From the NCBI RefSeq assembly GCF_027497175.1, contig NZ_CP114901.1, positions 1,860,001 to 1,924,000 of the forward strand: 64,000 nt of DNA, in the 5' to 3' direction. A model generated the notes under the pieces. The model was given only the letters and a program-made list of their open reading frames with translations, made no database searches and was not told where the DNA came from. Position 1 is the stretch's first letter; each line of letters begins with the position of its first letter. Below are positions 18,732 through 27,817 of this stretch, in pieces. The stretch comes from Verrucosispora sp. WMMD573. Lineage in GTDB: Bacteria; Actinomycetota; Actinomycetes; Mycobacteriales; Micromonosporaceae. Both the position numbers and the translations under genes were made by a program.

Positions 18732-20612
18732 TCATCCGGCCCGGCGGAGGGTCCGGGCGTCGATGAGCTGCGCCTCGATCGCGGTGCAGGCGAGCAGTGC
18801 CCACCGCAGGGCGCGCCGGTTGACCACGGCGACCATGTCGTGCCGGCTCCGGGTCAGCAACTCCGCCGCGTCGCCGAGCCCCAGCGCGTTGCCGGCGACG
18901 GTGGCTTCCGCCGGGCTGAGCGGCTGGAAAACTGCCAGGTCGGCCCGGCTCAGCGCGTCCGCGTCGGCGGTGGTCAGCACGTCGCGGACCAGCAGCGTGG
19001 TGTGCCAGGCGGTGCCCGGCCGGGGACCGGCGGGCGCTGGCGCGTCCAGCACCACGAGCACCGGGGCCAGTGGCGTGCCGGGTTCTCCCGCCACCGGGCG
19101 GTCCGGTGGGGTCAGCCGGACCGGCCCGCCCGGCCAGCCGACGCCCCGGACGAGCGGCTCCCAGGCGGGTGGCCGGGCGGTCTGGACGATCACCCTGGCC
19201 CCGAGTGCCACCGCACGCACCACGACCAGTTGGGCGGCGGGTACCCCGCCGACGAGCATCAGTCGGGTGCTTTCCGGCCGGAACAGCCGGATGGTGACGG
19301 CGTGGCCGCGCCGGTTGACGCCGAGCATCAGCCCGGCGGCACCGATCGGCAGTTCCCGGGCCAGGCCCTCGCTACCGATCGGTGCCTCCCGCTCCGGTTC
19401 TCCGGCACCGGTCGGTGACGGCGTCCCGGGCAGAGCCAACGGCAGCGTTCCGGCGAGCCCGTCCAACTGCCCGCCGTCGAGTCGCTCCACCGCCGCGCCG
19501 TCGGCGGCCACCGTCCGCCGTAACTGCCGGGCCGCCACCGAAAGCTCGGTGGGTGTCGTCGCGGCCAGCCGGACGAGCAGCCCGGCGGCCGTGGGCCGCT
19601 CCGTCCCGGTGTGCAGCGACACCGTGACCGCGGTCGCCGGCAGCTCCCACAGCCGGGGCAAGAGTGTGGCCGCGTCCCCGCCCGGCCACCGGCTCAGCCG
19701 GAAGGTGGTCTGCAACAGGCCGCCGCAGCGGACCGCCTGCCAGGACTCCCGCAGCGGACGTCCGTCGTGGTGGGCGAACTCGGCGAGCACCCGCCGGATC
19801 GGCTGCTCGCCCATCGGCCGCACGGTCACCGGTCGGAGCCGCCGGACGATGCGCCGAACGGTGCCCGCGAGGGCGTGCCGCAGCGCCTCCTCCGGCCAGC
19901 CCCGCGTCCGCGACACCCGCACCGCCAGCACGGCCCGCTCGCGGCCGGCCAGCTGCCCGTCGGTGAGCTGACGGTAGGAGACGGCCGGCGCGCTGCCGCC
20001 GGCACCGACCGCCGGTGCCGGCGTGCCGGTCAGGAGAAGTTGTACGCGTACGGGTGGTGCCTGGTCGGTCTCGGCCGGGAGCAGCGATGCGGGTGACGGT
20101 AGTGACAGTTCGCCGTCACCGAGCAGGTCGGCCGGATCGCCGATCTCCAGCAGGGCGACCAGGCCGCCCGGATCGTCCAGCAGGGCGGCCGGACCATCGC
20201 CCAACTCCACGACACGGATCACGGCGTGCGGGTCCACCAGGTCGAGTAGCTCGGCCTGGCCGGAGTGGGGGCTGGTCAGCCGCCGTCGGGCCAGGTAGCC
20301 GAGGCCGACGACCAGCCACTCGTGCAACCAGCGCCGGCGAACCCGGCACCAGGTCACGGTGAGCAGCGCGGCGGCCACCAGTGTCGTGGCAATCGTCGCC
20401 AGGAGGCCCCGGCCCGGTACGGCGATGAGCGTCGCCGCCACCACCTGGGTCGCGACGATCTGCCCCGACCGAAGCCGAGCCGGTTGCCTTCGACGGCCGG
20501 TGCGTGGCGGGGCCCCGGCGGGGAGGATTCGAGGCTCGGGGCCGGCAGACGGATCGCCGTAGAAAGGGAGAGCGGCCGCATCCGGGCGGGTGGGAGTTAG
20601 GGTCGCCGTCAC
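18732..20612 (-). CDS. eccE: Type VII secretion system component EccE
   Basis: EccE is a peripheral component of the ESX membrane complex. The 626-residue product has two N-terminal membrane helices (QIVATQVVAATLIAVPGRG and LLATIATTLVAAALLTVTW), followed by the EccE domain of about 100 residues and a long C-terminal region. GTG 20612 is preferred because GGGGAGG lies four bases upstream; ATG 20639 and ATG 20660 are in-frame alternatives. It is divergent from two WXG100 genes and near mycP. EccB, EccC and EccD must be encoded elsewhere. Confidence 0.85.
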   Translation of the reverse strand: MTATLTPTRPDAAALPFYGDPSAGPEPRILPAGAPPRTGRRRQPARLRSGQIVATQVVAATLIAVPGRGLLATIATTLVAAALLTVTWCRVRRRWLHEWLVVGLGYLARRRLTSPHSGQAELLDLVDPHAVIRVVELGDGPAALLDDPGGLVALLEIGDPADLLGDGELSLPSPASLLPAETDQAPPVRVQLLLTGTPAPAVGAGGSAPAVSYRQLTDGQLAGRERAVLAVRVSRTRGWPEEALRHALAGTVRRIVRRLRPVTVRPMGEQPIRRVLAEFAHHDGRPLRESWQAVRCGGLLQTTFRLSRWPGGDAATLLPRLWELPATAVTVSLHTGTERPTAAGLLVRLAATTPTELSVAARQLRRTVAADGAAVERLDGGQLDGLAGTLPLALPGTPSPTGAGEPEREAPIGSEGLARELPIGAAGLMLGVNRRGHAVTIRLFRPESTRLMLVGGVPAAQLVVVRAVALGARVIVQTARPPAWEPLVRGVGWPGGPVRLTPPDRPVAGEPGTPLAPVLVVLDAPAPAGPRPGTAWHTTLLVRDVLTTADADALSRADLAVFQPLSPAEATVAGNALGLGDAAELLTRSRHDMVAVVNRRALRWALLACTAIEAQLIDARTLRRAG

Positions 20613-20839
20613 CACACCTCCCCAGAGCCGATCACCCATCGCGACACTGCCGCCGCCCATCGTAGTTACCGGGCAGCGATCGCGTTGTCCACAGGGGAAC
20701 TCGGCGGGGTAGCAGAACCGCGATCGTGTCGCTACTCTCAGCGACGAGTTCTCGTTGGCCCATCCCGCGTCGTGCTCCCCCTCCGGCGTCGTGGGTGGTG
20801 CGTTCCCGCCGTAGGGCCAGCCACGATCGAGGAGACGAG

Positions 20840-21172
20840 GTGACGTCCAAGGTGTCCCAGACCCAGGCAGAGGCCGCGGTGATGCAGCAGACCGCGGCGA
20901 AGTTCGAGCAGACCGACCAGTCGTTGCAGTCGATGCTCAGTGGACTGCTGGTCCAGTTGGAGATCCTCCAGCAGGCCTGGCGCGGGGCTGGTGGCCGGTC
21001 GTTCGAGCAGGTCAAACGGAAGTGGGCGGAGGACCAGGCCGGGTTGCAGCAGGCCCTGCGAGAGACGGCGGGGGCGATCCGCGCCGCCGGCACGCGGTAC
21101 GACGCGTCGGACGCCGAGGCGGCCGTCCGGGTGGCCGCCACCAACCGCGGCGGCATCCAACTGCCGCTCTAG
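20840..21172 (+). CDS. WXG100-family ESX substrate (first)
   Basis: This 110-residue helical-hairpin protein has the WXG turn as WRG in QQAWRGAGGRSFEQV and the C-terminal secretion signal YxxxD as YDASD. GTG 20840 follows GGAG (20831-20834) at good spacing; upstream reading in the same frame is spurious. It probably forms a heterodimer with the next protein and is exported by the ESX machinery that uses EccE and MycP. TTGTCCACA at 20695 lies in the divergent promoter region shared with eccE. Confidence 0.88.
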   Translation: MTSKVSQTQAEAAVMQQTAAKFEQTDQSLQSMLSGLLVQLEILQQAWRGAGGRSFEQVKRKWAEDQAGLQQALRETAGAIRAAGTRYDASDAEAAVRVAATNRGGIQLPL

Positions 21173-21200
21173 AGCCCACGACCACAGGGAGAAGAATCCG

Positions 21201-21494
21201 ATGGAGCACGGTGTGCTGGTCGTCAACTTCGCCGCGCTGCAACAGGCCAGCGCGGACATCCAACGGGCGCTGAACACACTGGACGCCCAACTCGGCCAGT
21301 TGGAGCGCGACGCGGCGCCGCTGGTCGCCAGCTGGTCCGGCGCGGCCCAGCAGGCCTACGAGCAGCGGCAGGCACGGTGGCGCAACGCCTCGCAGGATCT
21401 CCAGGTGATGCTGCGCGACATCAAGCTCGCGGTGGACGAGTCCGCTGCCGACTATCTCGACACCGAGAAGCGGAACACCAACCTCTTCCAGTGA
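21201..21494 (+). CDS. WXG100-family ESX substrate (second)
   Basis: This 97-residue EsxA-like protein has the WSG turn in VASWSGAAQQAYEQRQ and the C-terminal export signal YxxxE as YLDTE. ATG 21201 follows GGGAGAAG. It lies 28 bp after the first WXG100 gene and should be co-transcribed with it, the usual arrangement for an exported heterodimer. A hairpin follows that overlaps the mycP stop. Confidence 0.92.
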   Translation: MEHGVLVVNFAALQQASADIQRALNTLDAQLGQLERDAAPLVASWSGAAQQAYEQRQARWRNASQDLQVMLRDIKLAVDESAADYLDTEKRNTNLFQ

Positions 21495-21512
21495 GCCGCT
21501 GCGCACCGACGG

Positions 21513-21540
21513 CGGGGTGACGTCGATCGGCGTCACCCCG
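21513..21540. terminator. Bidirectional hairpin between esx pair and mycP
   Basis: A perfect 10-bp stem (CGGGGTGACG, 21513-21522, with 21531-21540) and 8-base loop separate the convergent esx pair and mycP. The right arm contains the mycP stop codon. Confidence 0.65.
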
Positions 21541-22783
21541 CGTCGTGGTCATGGTCGGCCGGACGCCATCGGCGGCGTACCCCTCGGGGCAGCACCGCCG
21601 CGGCCAGCACGACGGCAGCCACCATCGGCACCCCCGCACCGGTCAGCAGCAGTGCATGGCGTCGCGCGTCGCTCCTACGGTCCTGCTGCGCCAGCAATGT
21701 CGGATCAGGCCGATCGCCAGCCGGCCCGGTCACCGGTCGCGGGTGTCCCGACGCCGATCCGGTCTCGGTCACCGCCCGGTACGGATTGAGCACACCCGCG
21801 CCGTACCCGACACCGGGTGCCGGATCGGCGGTGGCGACGATCCGCCGTGCCACCTCGACCGCGTTGAGGTCCGGGCGGTACTGGCGCAGCAGGGCCGCGG
21901 TGGCGGCGACGAAGGGCACCGCGTAACTGGTTCCGTCGGCGCTGCGGTGACCGTGCCCGGGGGCGGCGATCAGCACATCGACACCGGGAGCGACGAGATC
22001 CACGTGCGCTCCGGTCTGCGAGAAGTCGGCCCGTGCCCCGTCCTCGCCGACCGCGCCGACCGCGAGCACCCCTTCGTACGTGGCTGGATACGGGCGGCGT
22101 TCGGCACCACCGGAGAGGTTGCCGGCGGCGGCCACCACGACCACGTCCCGGCTGAGCGCGTATCCGACCGCCGCGCGGACCGTGGGATGGTCGACGTAGA
22201 GCACCACGGAGAGGTTGACGACGGTGGCGCCCTGGTCGACCGCCCATCGGATGGCCCGGCCGAGGTCCCGTGGGGCTACCGTGCGTCCCGTCCCATGCCC
22301 ATCCACGACCTGCTGTTCGCTGACCCGGACCGGCAGGATCCGGGCCTTCGGTGCCAGCCCACGGAAGCTGGTCCCGGCGCGTGGCGCGGCGGCGATGAGG
22401 CTCGCCACGCCGGTGCCATGACCGACACAGTCGAGGCCACCGTCGCCGCCGGCATCGAGCAGGTCGCTGCCGGCGAGCACCCGCCCGGCCAGTTGGGGAT
22501 GCCGCCGGTCCACGCCCGAGTCGACCACCGCCACGGTCACTCCGGCACCGGTGGCCAGCCGGGCGAGGCGCTCCGGTGCGTACCGCTGCTGTGCCCACGG
22601 GGTCGCGGCAACCGGTCGGGCCGGTGCCGGTGGCGACGCGCATCCCGGCGCGGCGCGGGCCGGCGTCACCGCGCCTGGCGTCATCGGGCCGGCCAGCAGG
22701 GCTGCGACCAGACCCGCCAGGACGAGGTACGGCAGGCGTCGAGCAGCCCGCCGGTGTCGCCACGCACCTGGTACCCGGTACAT
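21533..22783 (-). CDS. mycP: Mycosin, ESX-associated subtilisin-like protease
   Basis: Mycosins are membrane-anchored serine proteases that stabilise ESX complexes and process some substrates. The 416-residue protein has an N-terminal signal sequence (about residues 15-45) and the catalytic triad D88 (AVVDSGVD), H122 (GHGTGVAS) and S286 (GTSYAVPF). N222 is the oxyanion asparagine, and a C-terminal transmembrane helix lies near residues 375-395. ATG 22783 is preceded by GGAGG with a six-base spacer; the extra frame to 22852 lacks support. All key residues are intact. Confidence 0.92.
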   Translation of the reverse strand: MYRVPGAWRHRRAARRLPYLVLAGLVAALLAGPMTPGAVTPARAAPGCASPPAPARPVAATPWAQQRYAPERLARLATGAGVTVAVVDSGVDRRHPQLAGRVLAGSDLLDAGGDGGLDCVGHGTGVASLIAAAPRAGTSFRGLAPKARILPVRVSEQQVVDGHGTGRTVAPRDLGRAIRWAVDQGATVVNLSVVLYVDHPTVRAAVGYALSRDVVVVAAAGNLSGGAERRPYPATYEGVLAVGAVGEDGARADFSQTGAHVDLVAPGVDVLIAAPGHGHRSADGTSYAVPFVAATAALLRQYRPDLNAVEVARRIVATADPAPGVGYGAGVLNPYRAVTETGSASGHPRPVTGPAGDRPDPTLLAQQDRRSDARRHALLLTGAGVPMVAAVVLAAAVLPRGVRRRWRPADHDHDAG

Positions 22784-22934
22784 CGACCGCCTCCGTATCG
22801 TGTCGACACCGGGACCGGATGTTATCGGTTGCTGGTGAACCGGGCGGGCCACCGCCGGCCTGGCATTGTGATCTTGTGATCACCTTGTAGGTTGTATCCG
22901 ATACCTATGGCTGTGCCCGGGAGGAGGGGTGGCC

Positions 22935-25811
22935 GTGACCGACTGGGAGCCGGCCACCGGGGCCGAGGCGGCGATGCGCGACGCGCTGCACGGCAATGAC
23001 CAGCAGCTTTACTTCCGTATCCTGTCCGGTGTCGAGCTGCTGCTGCCGGTCTCCGCCCAGGCGGCGGCAGGGCAGACGCCGGTGGGCTGGGGCACCTGGA
23101 CGACGGGCGGCCGCACACACGTGCTGGCGTTCACCTCCGCCGAGGCGATGCGGGCCTGCCTCGGCGAGCACGCCGGCCCCAGCCGACGTACCGGCTACGC
23201 CGAACTCGCCGCGAGCTGGCCGAACCACGAGTGGTGGCTGGCGGTGAACCCGGGCCTGCCCATCGAGGGCTACCTGCCCGCCTGGTACGTCTCCCAGCTG
23301 TCCCGAGGTGACGTCCGGCTACCGGGCCGCACGGTGGGTGCCCGCGCCCGGTTGGAACGCGTGGAGGCGCTGAACCGGGCTCGCGACGCCGCCTCCGCAG
23401 GCGCCCCGGCGACGCCGAATCCGCCGTCCCCACCGCGACAACCGGGCCCGGTCCGACCGACCCAGCACTCGCCGGCGCCGCCGGTGGTGCCGGCGGCCTT
23501 CCATCTTCCCGAGGTGCCATCGGCGGCGGCGGGCACGGTCGCCGGCCCGCACCGACCGGAGCCCGCCGACCGGGCACCCGCCCCGCCCCGTCCGGCCCGC
23601 CCCGACGGCAGCGGTATGGGCCGTACCGGTGCGGCCGGCCCACAGTGGCCGGGTGATCTCGGCGGTGTCCGGCCGGACGACCCGAGCAGGGACGGCATGG
23701 CGCCCCGGCGGCCGTCGCCGGGCCGGAACGAGGAGCCGACCTCCGCCGGGCCGGGATGGCCCGCGACGCCGGAGCGGCCCGGAGCGCCCAGCAACGGACG
23801 AGCGACCGGTTCCGACCCGCCAGCTCAGCGCTCCTTCTTCGAGCCCGCCAACGGTCGCTCGACGCATCGCGGTGACCGCCTTGCCGAGCGGGCCGCGCCA
23901 CCGTCCCGGTTCCGGGGCGGTCAGCCGTTTCCCCGGCGCGGACCGGCCGGCGAACCGCCATCCGACGGGCCGACTCGCGCCTTCGTGTTCAGCGAGACCG
24001 ACCAGGCCACCCGGACGCGACAGGTCCCGGACGAGGAGGCGACCCAACCGCTGCCGCCGCCCGACGGGCCGGTCCGGTCGCTGCGGGTGAGCACGCCGGC
24101 GGGCTGGGCGGCACCGGGCGGCGGTGATCCGACCGCTGGCGGCGGTGACCCGACCCAGGCGCTACCCCGGCGCCAGCCGGTCGAGGAGGAGCCGGCCACG
24201 GCGGCCGAGCCGGTCTCCGCTCCGCCCGCGCCGCGCCGCGGTTTCACCCCGATCGTCATAGAGGGCACCATCATCGAGGCCCGCGACCTCACCATGACCA
24301 ACGGTCACCCCGGCCAACCCGGCGGGGCGCCGCACGACGGCAGCGGGCCGGTGCCCCGGGCGGGGGCACCGTCCGCTCGTCGGGCACCGCAGGACACCGA
24401 GGTGGCGGCCCCGCCCGTGCCGGCACCGGAGCCGACGGCCGCCGATCCGGAGCCGACGGTGCGCTTCCCGACGCCGAGCGTCTCGGAAGCCGAGCCGACC
24501 GTGGCGACGCCGACGGTGACGCCCGAGCCGACCGTGCCGGTCCGGACGGTGACGCCCGAGCCGACGGCGGCTGTTCCGACGGCAGCCCCGGCAACGGACA
24601 GCCGGCCCCGGACGGACACCGACGGCGGGGCGGCACCACCGGCCACCGCCGACCCGACGGCCGCCCCGGTCACGGAGACGCCCTCGCTGTTCACCCCGGT
24701 GTCCGCACCGCCGTCGGCGGCGTCGCCGTCCTCGGTGCCCGCATCGACCGCGCCGGCCACGGAAGCGCCCCCGGCTGCCGGATCCTCGGAGCCCGAACCC
24801 GAGCCCGAGCCCGCGTCGGCGGCGCCCGCCGCCGCGCCGCCCTTCCGGCCCGCCAACGAGGTAGAGGACGACCTGTACGGCGCCGCCGAGACCGGCAGCA
24901 CGGACACCTTCCTGTCCACGCTGCTGCTGGCCCGGGTCCTCATGCCGGTCGCGGCCGACTCCGCCACCGGTAGCCGCCCCGGCGACCCGGGTTTCGTCTG
25001 GCCGGCGGTGCAGCTGGACGGGCAGACCTTCGTGGTGGCCTACACCTCCCCGCAGCGCCTCGCCGACCACACCGATCCGGCGGCCGAGACGGTCCAGGTC
25101 CGTTTCGTCCAGCTGATCCGGAGGTGGCCCGACCCTTCGTGGTCGTTCGCGGTCAACCCCGGCACCCCGGTGGGCGCGAAGCTGCCCGGCGAGCAGATCG
25201 TCGGGCTGGCCAACTGGGCTGCCGAACTCGGCCTCGGCGACGACGCGGAGGGCGAGCCCGAGACGACCGTCGAGGCTCCCGCACCGGCGAGCAGTCCACG
25301 ACAGGCGGCACCGTCGGGCGACCCGGCCCGGCCGATCGTGATGCAGAAGGCGATCGCCCCGAGCCAACTCGGCTACTACCTGGAACGGGGCTACGACCGG
25401 GTCTCCGGGTTCGTCCACCGGGCGACCGAGTTGGCGCATCTCACCACCCCGGCCGCCCTGTACCAGGCGCTCGGCCTCAACCATGCCGAGTCGCCCTTCG
25501 CGCCCGACGCCGAACAGATCTACGTGCTCAGGTGGCCGGCCTACCGGCCGAGCCTGTACCGCATCCCCTACGGCGGGCAGAACGAGGCGGCCATGCGGGC
25601 GATGGAGGGTTGGGTGATCGAACGGCCCCCGTTCCGGGGCAACGGCTTCGCCCCCGGTTCGGGTAGCGACGTGCTTGCCGAGTTCAAGGTGGACAGCGTC
25701 CGGCTCCCGCACGGTGCCCAACTCGTGCGCATCGACGCCTCGGGTACCGAGCGGCTGATCGCCGTGCTCGACGCCGACACGCTCTCCTGGCAGGAGGTCG
25801 GTGAGCGGTGA
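22935..25811 (+). CDS. Large proline-rich protein with two SseB-type domains
   Basis: The 958-residue protein has an N-terminal SseB-like domain (about residues 10-120, with HEWWLAVNPGLPIEGYLP), about 500 residues of Pro/Ala/Thr/Glu-rich low complexity including TPEPT repeats, a second SseB-like domain (about 645-760, with SWSFAVNPGTPVGAKLPGE) and a C-terminal domain (about 795-950, with YYLERGYDRVSGFVHRA). There is no signal peptide or membrane helix. SseB-type proteins recur in actinobacterial ESX loci with no settled role; scaffolding is a guess. GTG 22935 follows GGAGG by seven bases; GTG 22929 is too close to it. Confidence 0.75.
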   Translation: MTDWEPATGAEAAMRDALHGNDQQLYFRILSGVELLLPVSAQAAAGQTPVGWGTWTTGGRTHVLAFTSAEAMRACLGEHAGPSRRTGYAELAASWPNHEWWLAVNPGLPIEGYLPAWYVSQLSRGDVRLPGRTVGARARLERVEALNRARDAASAGAPATPNPPSPPRQPGPVRPTQHSPAPPVVPAAFHLPEVPSAAAGTVAGPHRPEPADRAPAPPRPARPDGSGMGRTGAAGPQWPGDLGGVRPDDPSRDGMAPRRPSPGRNEEPTSAGPGWPATPERPGAPSNGRATGSDPPAQRSFFEPANGRSTHRGDRLAERAAPPSRFRGGQPFPRRGPAGEPPSDGPTRAFVFSETDQATRTRQVPDEEATQPLPPPDGPVRSLRVSTPAGWAAPGGGDPTAGGGDPTQALPRRQPVEEEPATAAEPVSAPPAPRRGFTPIVIEGTIIEARDLTMTNGHPGQPGGAPHDGSGPVPRAGAPSARRAPQDTEVAAPPVPAPEPTAADPEPTVRFPTPSVSEAEPTVATPTVTPEPTVPVRTVTPEPTAAVPTAAPATDSRPRTDTDGGAAPPATADPTAAPVTETPSLFTPVSAPPSAASPSSVPASTAPATEAPPAAGSSEPEPEPEPASAAPAAAPPFRPANEVEDDLYGAAETGSTDTFLSTLLLARVLMPVAADSATGSRPGDPGFVWPAVQLDGQTFVVAYTSPQRLADHTDPAAETVQVRFVQLIRRWPDPSWSFAVNPGTPVGAKLPGEQIVGLANWAAELGLGDDAEGEPETTVEAPAPASSPRQAAPSGDPARPIVMQKAIAPSQLGYYLERGYDRVSGFVHRATELAHLTTPAALYQALGLNHAESPFAPDAEQIYVLRWPAYRPSLYRIPYGGQNEAAMRAMEGWVIERPPFRGNGFAPGSGSDVLAEFKVDSVRLPHGAQLVRIDASGTERLIAVLDADTLSWQEVGER

Positions 25812-26173
25812 CGCGGGACGGCTATGTGGCGCGCTGGCGCGGGCGGGAGTTCCAGGCCAGCCCGGACGGCGGCGAGGTTCGGCTGTACCAGCCGGAGGCG
25901 ACCGAGGGTTTCACCGAGGTGCGTCCCGGCCGGCACGTCCGGGTGGTCGCGGCGAACGAGATCGAGGAACTGGCGTACGTCCGCACCACCTGCACCTGGA
26001 AGGGGCAGCCGTTCATCGTGCTGGCCGAGCACGACGGATGGCTGCGGGTCGAGTACACCGGTGGACGCTGGCCGGTCGCGCAGGCGATGCGGCTGGAGGC
26101 GTTCGACTTCGGCGTCTACCAGGGCTGGGCCCCCGTCGGCGAGGTCACCGACGTACGCGAGCAGCGGGTCTGA
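25808..26173 (+). CDS. Small protein coupled to the SseB-domain gene
   Basis: The GTG overlaps the stop of the SseB gene (GTGA). The 121-residue acidic protein looks like a small beta-rich domain (GYVARWRGREFQASPDGGEVRLY, described as one domain only) with the later stretch FIVLAEHDGWLRVEYTGG. I do not recognise the family. There is no signal peptide. Coupling suggests it works with the SseB-domain protein, perhaps as a partner in the ESX locus. Confidence 0.7.
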   Translation: MTRDGYVARWRGREFQASPDGGEVRLYQPEATEGFTEVRPGRHVRVVAANEIEELAYVRTTCTWKGQPFIVLAEHDGWLRVEYTGGRWPVAQAMRLEAFDFGVYQGWAPVGEVTDVREQRV

Positions 26174-26188
26174 GCCCGTCCGCGCGGG

Positions 26189-27121
26189 TCAGGACTTCGC
26201 CCAGCGCAGGATCTCACCGAGCACCAGTTCCGGTGTCTCCAGGTGAGGGAAGTGCCCGACCTCGTCGAGCAGTCGCCACTCGTACGGCGCACTGACGTAG
26301 CGTCCGGATCCCTGGGCGGTGCGCGGCAACGCGGCCACGTCCCGTGCGCCGTGCAGTTGCAGGGTGGGAGCGGACAGCGGTCGTTGCATCAGCTTCACGA
26401 ACCGGTAGCCGTGCAGCCGCAGCACCGATCGGAACGCCCACCGGTAGCCCTCCAGGGCGCAGAAGGCAGCCTGCGGGATCCGCATGGCCTCCCGGTAGCG
26501 CCGCGCGTAATCGGCGAAGTCAGCGCCGCTGACCCAGCGGTCGCCGGCCCACCGGCGCAGGATCTCCTCCACCGCGCGGCCGTTGTCGCGGGTGAGGAGG
26601 TGTTCGTACCGGGGCAGCTGGAACCTCAGTGCGGGGGTCGACGCGGCGAACTGACCGCGCGGGTCGGCGAAGATGGCGGCCCGCAGCCGCAGCGGGTGCG
26701 GGGCGCCGAGCACCACCAGGCGGCGTACCAGGTTGGGGTGGAACGACGCCGCGGTCCAGGCGATCATGCCGCCGGCGCCGGTGCCGACAAGCGTGGCCGA
26801 GCGCTCGCCCAGCGCCCTGATCAGCCCGGCGATGTCGGCCGCGAGGGTGTAGCCGTCGTACCCCCGGGGTGGTTTGTCGCTGGCGCCGTAGCCCCGCAGG
26901 TCCACCGCGACGGCGCGAAAGCCGGCGTCGGCGACCGCCGGCAGCATCCGGTGCCAGGCCCACCAGTGTTCGGGGAAGCCGTGCAGGAAGAGCACCATCG
27001 GCCCGGTGCCGGCCTCCACGACGTGGAAGCGGCTGCCGTTGGCACCCACGAACCGGTGCGTCCACGGCCCCTCGGTGAGTACGCAGGACTCGTCGACGGC
27101 CTCGTCACGCTGCTCGGTCAT
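26189..27121 (-). CDS. Alpha/beta hydrolase-fold protein lacking the nucleophile
   Basis: The 310-residue protein is of the epoxide-hydrolase/haloalkane-dehalogenase type, with the oxyanion segment HGFPEHWWAWH (about residues 47-57), DLRGYGASDKP (74-84), and a C-terminal VGHFPHLE supplying the usual histidine. At the nucleophile elbow, where relatives have GHDWGG, it reads GTGAGG (113-118), with glycine at 115 in place of aspartate or serine. Either the enzyme is inactive or chemistry has moved elsewhere. It is convergent with the ESX-linked gene and downstream of a lipoprotein gene; no operon partner is evident. Confidence 0.8.
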   Translation of the reverse strand: MTEQRDEAVDESCVLTEGPWTHRFVGANGSRFHVVEAGTGPMVLFLHGFPEHWWAWHRMLPAVADAGFRAVAVDLRGYGASDKPPRGYDGYTLAADIAGLIRALGERSATLVGTGAGGMIAWTAASFHPNLVRRLVVLGAPHPLRLRAAIFADPRGQFAASTPALRFQLPRYEHLLTRDNGRAVEEILRRWAGDRWVSGADFADYARRYREAMRIPQAAFCALEGYRWAFRSVLRLHGYRFVKLMQRPLSAPTLQLHGARDVAALPRTAQGSGRYVSAPYEWRLLDEVGHFPHLETPELVLGEILRWAKS

Positions 27122-27209
27122 GCCCGACAGCCTAGGGCCCGCTGTCCTGCCGATCGGTTGGTGCCGTCGGCGTGGGTGCCGGGCCGGTCCGACCGAAGGG
27201 CGCTGTCGG

Positions 27210-27698
27210 TCAACCCACCGGGCTCATCTTGAGGATGCTGACCGGGGTTCCCGGGCCGCAGTCCACCTCGGCAGTTGCCGGAGCGGTGGTCACCCGTACC
27301 CAGGTTCCGGTGGCGAAGGTGCCCTTGTCGGTGCCGTGCAACGCGTACTCCCGGCCGTCGTCGGTGACCAGGGTGTAGCAGGGACCGCTTCCGCCCCGGC
27401 TGAGTCGGCCGGCCAGGACATTGGACTTGCGCAGCTCGGTGGGATGGCGTGGCGGTGCCGTCGGGGTGCCGATCAGCGGCGGGTCGGTGGGTGACGGAGG
27501 GCTGCCGGTCCGCCCCACGGGAGGCTGCCCGCTGGCATCGCCGGCCGGGCGGTCGGGGCTGCCGACCGGAGAGCTGCCGGTTGCGGTGGGGCTCTGGTCG
27601 GCGGTCACGGCGCCTCCGTCCGGCTCGCCGCAACCGGCCAGGGCCAGCAGCATGGCGAGGCAGGTCGCCGGCGTGCGGATGCGGTTGGTGGTGGGCAT
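27210..27698 (-). CDS. Putative lipoprotein
   Basis: The 162-residue protein begins with a basic segment, a short hydrophobic stretch and a lipobox ending LALAGC (cysteine 23), so it is probably exported and lipid-anchored. A Pro/Ser/Thr-rich linker (about residues 30-90) leads to a small C-terminal domain with two cysteines (PCYTLVTDDGREYALHG and AEVDCGPGTPV) that may form a disulfide. I do not recognise the family. No clear ribosome-binding site precedes ATG 27698. Confidence 0.7.
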   Translation of the reverse strand: MPTTNRIRTPATCLAMLLALAGCGEPDGGAVTADQSPTATGSSPVGSPDRPAGDASGQPPVGRTGSPPSPTDPPLIGTPTAPPRHPTELRKSNVLAGRLSRGGSGPCYTLVTDDGREYALHGTDKGTFATGTWVRVTTAPATAEVDCGPGTPVSILKMSPVG

Positions 27699-27760
27699 CA
27701 GGGTACGACGTGAGCAGGCTCGTTGCGGTTCCCTGCCGGGTCAGGCCGGTGCCGAGAAAG

Positions 27761-27799
27761 CGTGCCGCCCCGGGCAAGTTGCACGCCCGGGGCAGCACG
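27761..27799 (-). terminator. Terminator of the M6 protease gene
   Basis: A 14-bp stem with one G-U pair (27761-27774 with 27786-27799; left arm CGTGCCGCCCCGGG) and an 11-base loop lies 18 bp beyond the stop of the protease gene. Confidence 0.72.
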
Positions 27800-27817
27800 T
27801 CGTCGGTTCGGCGTGGG

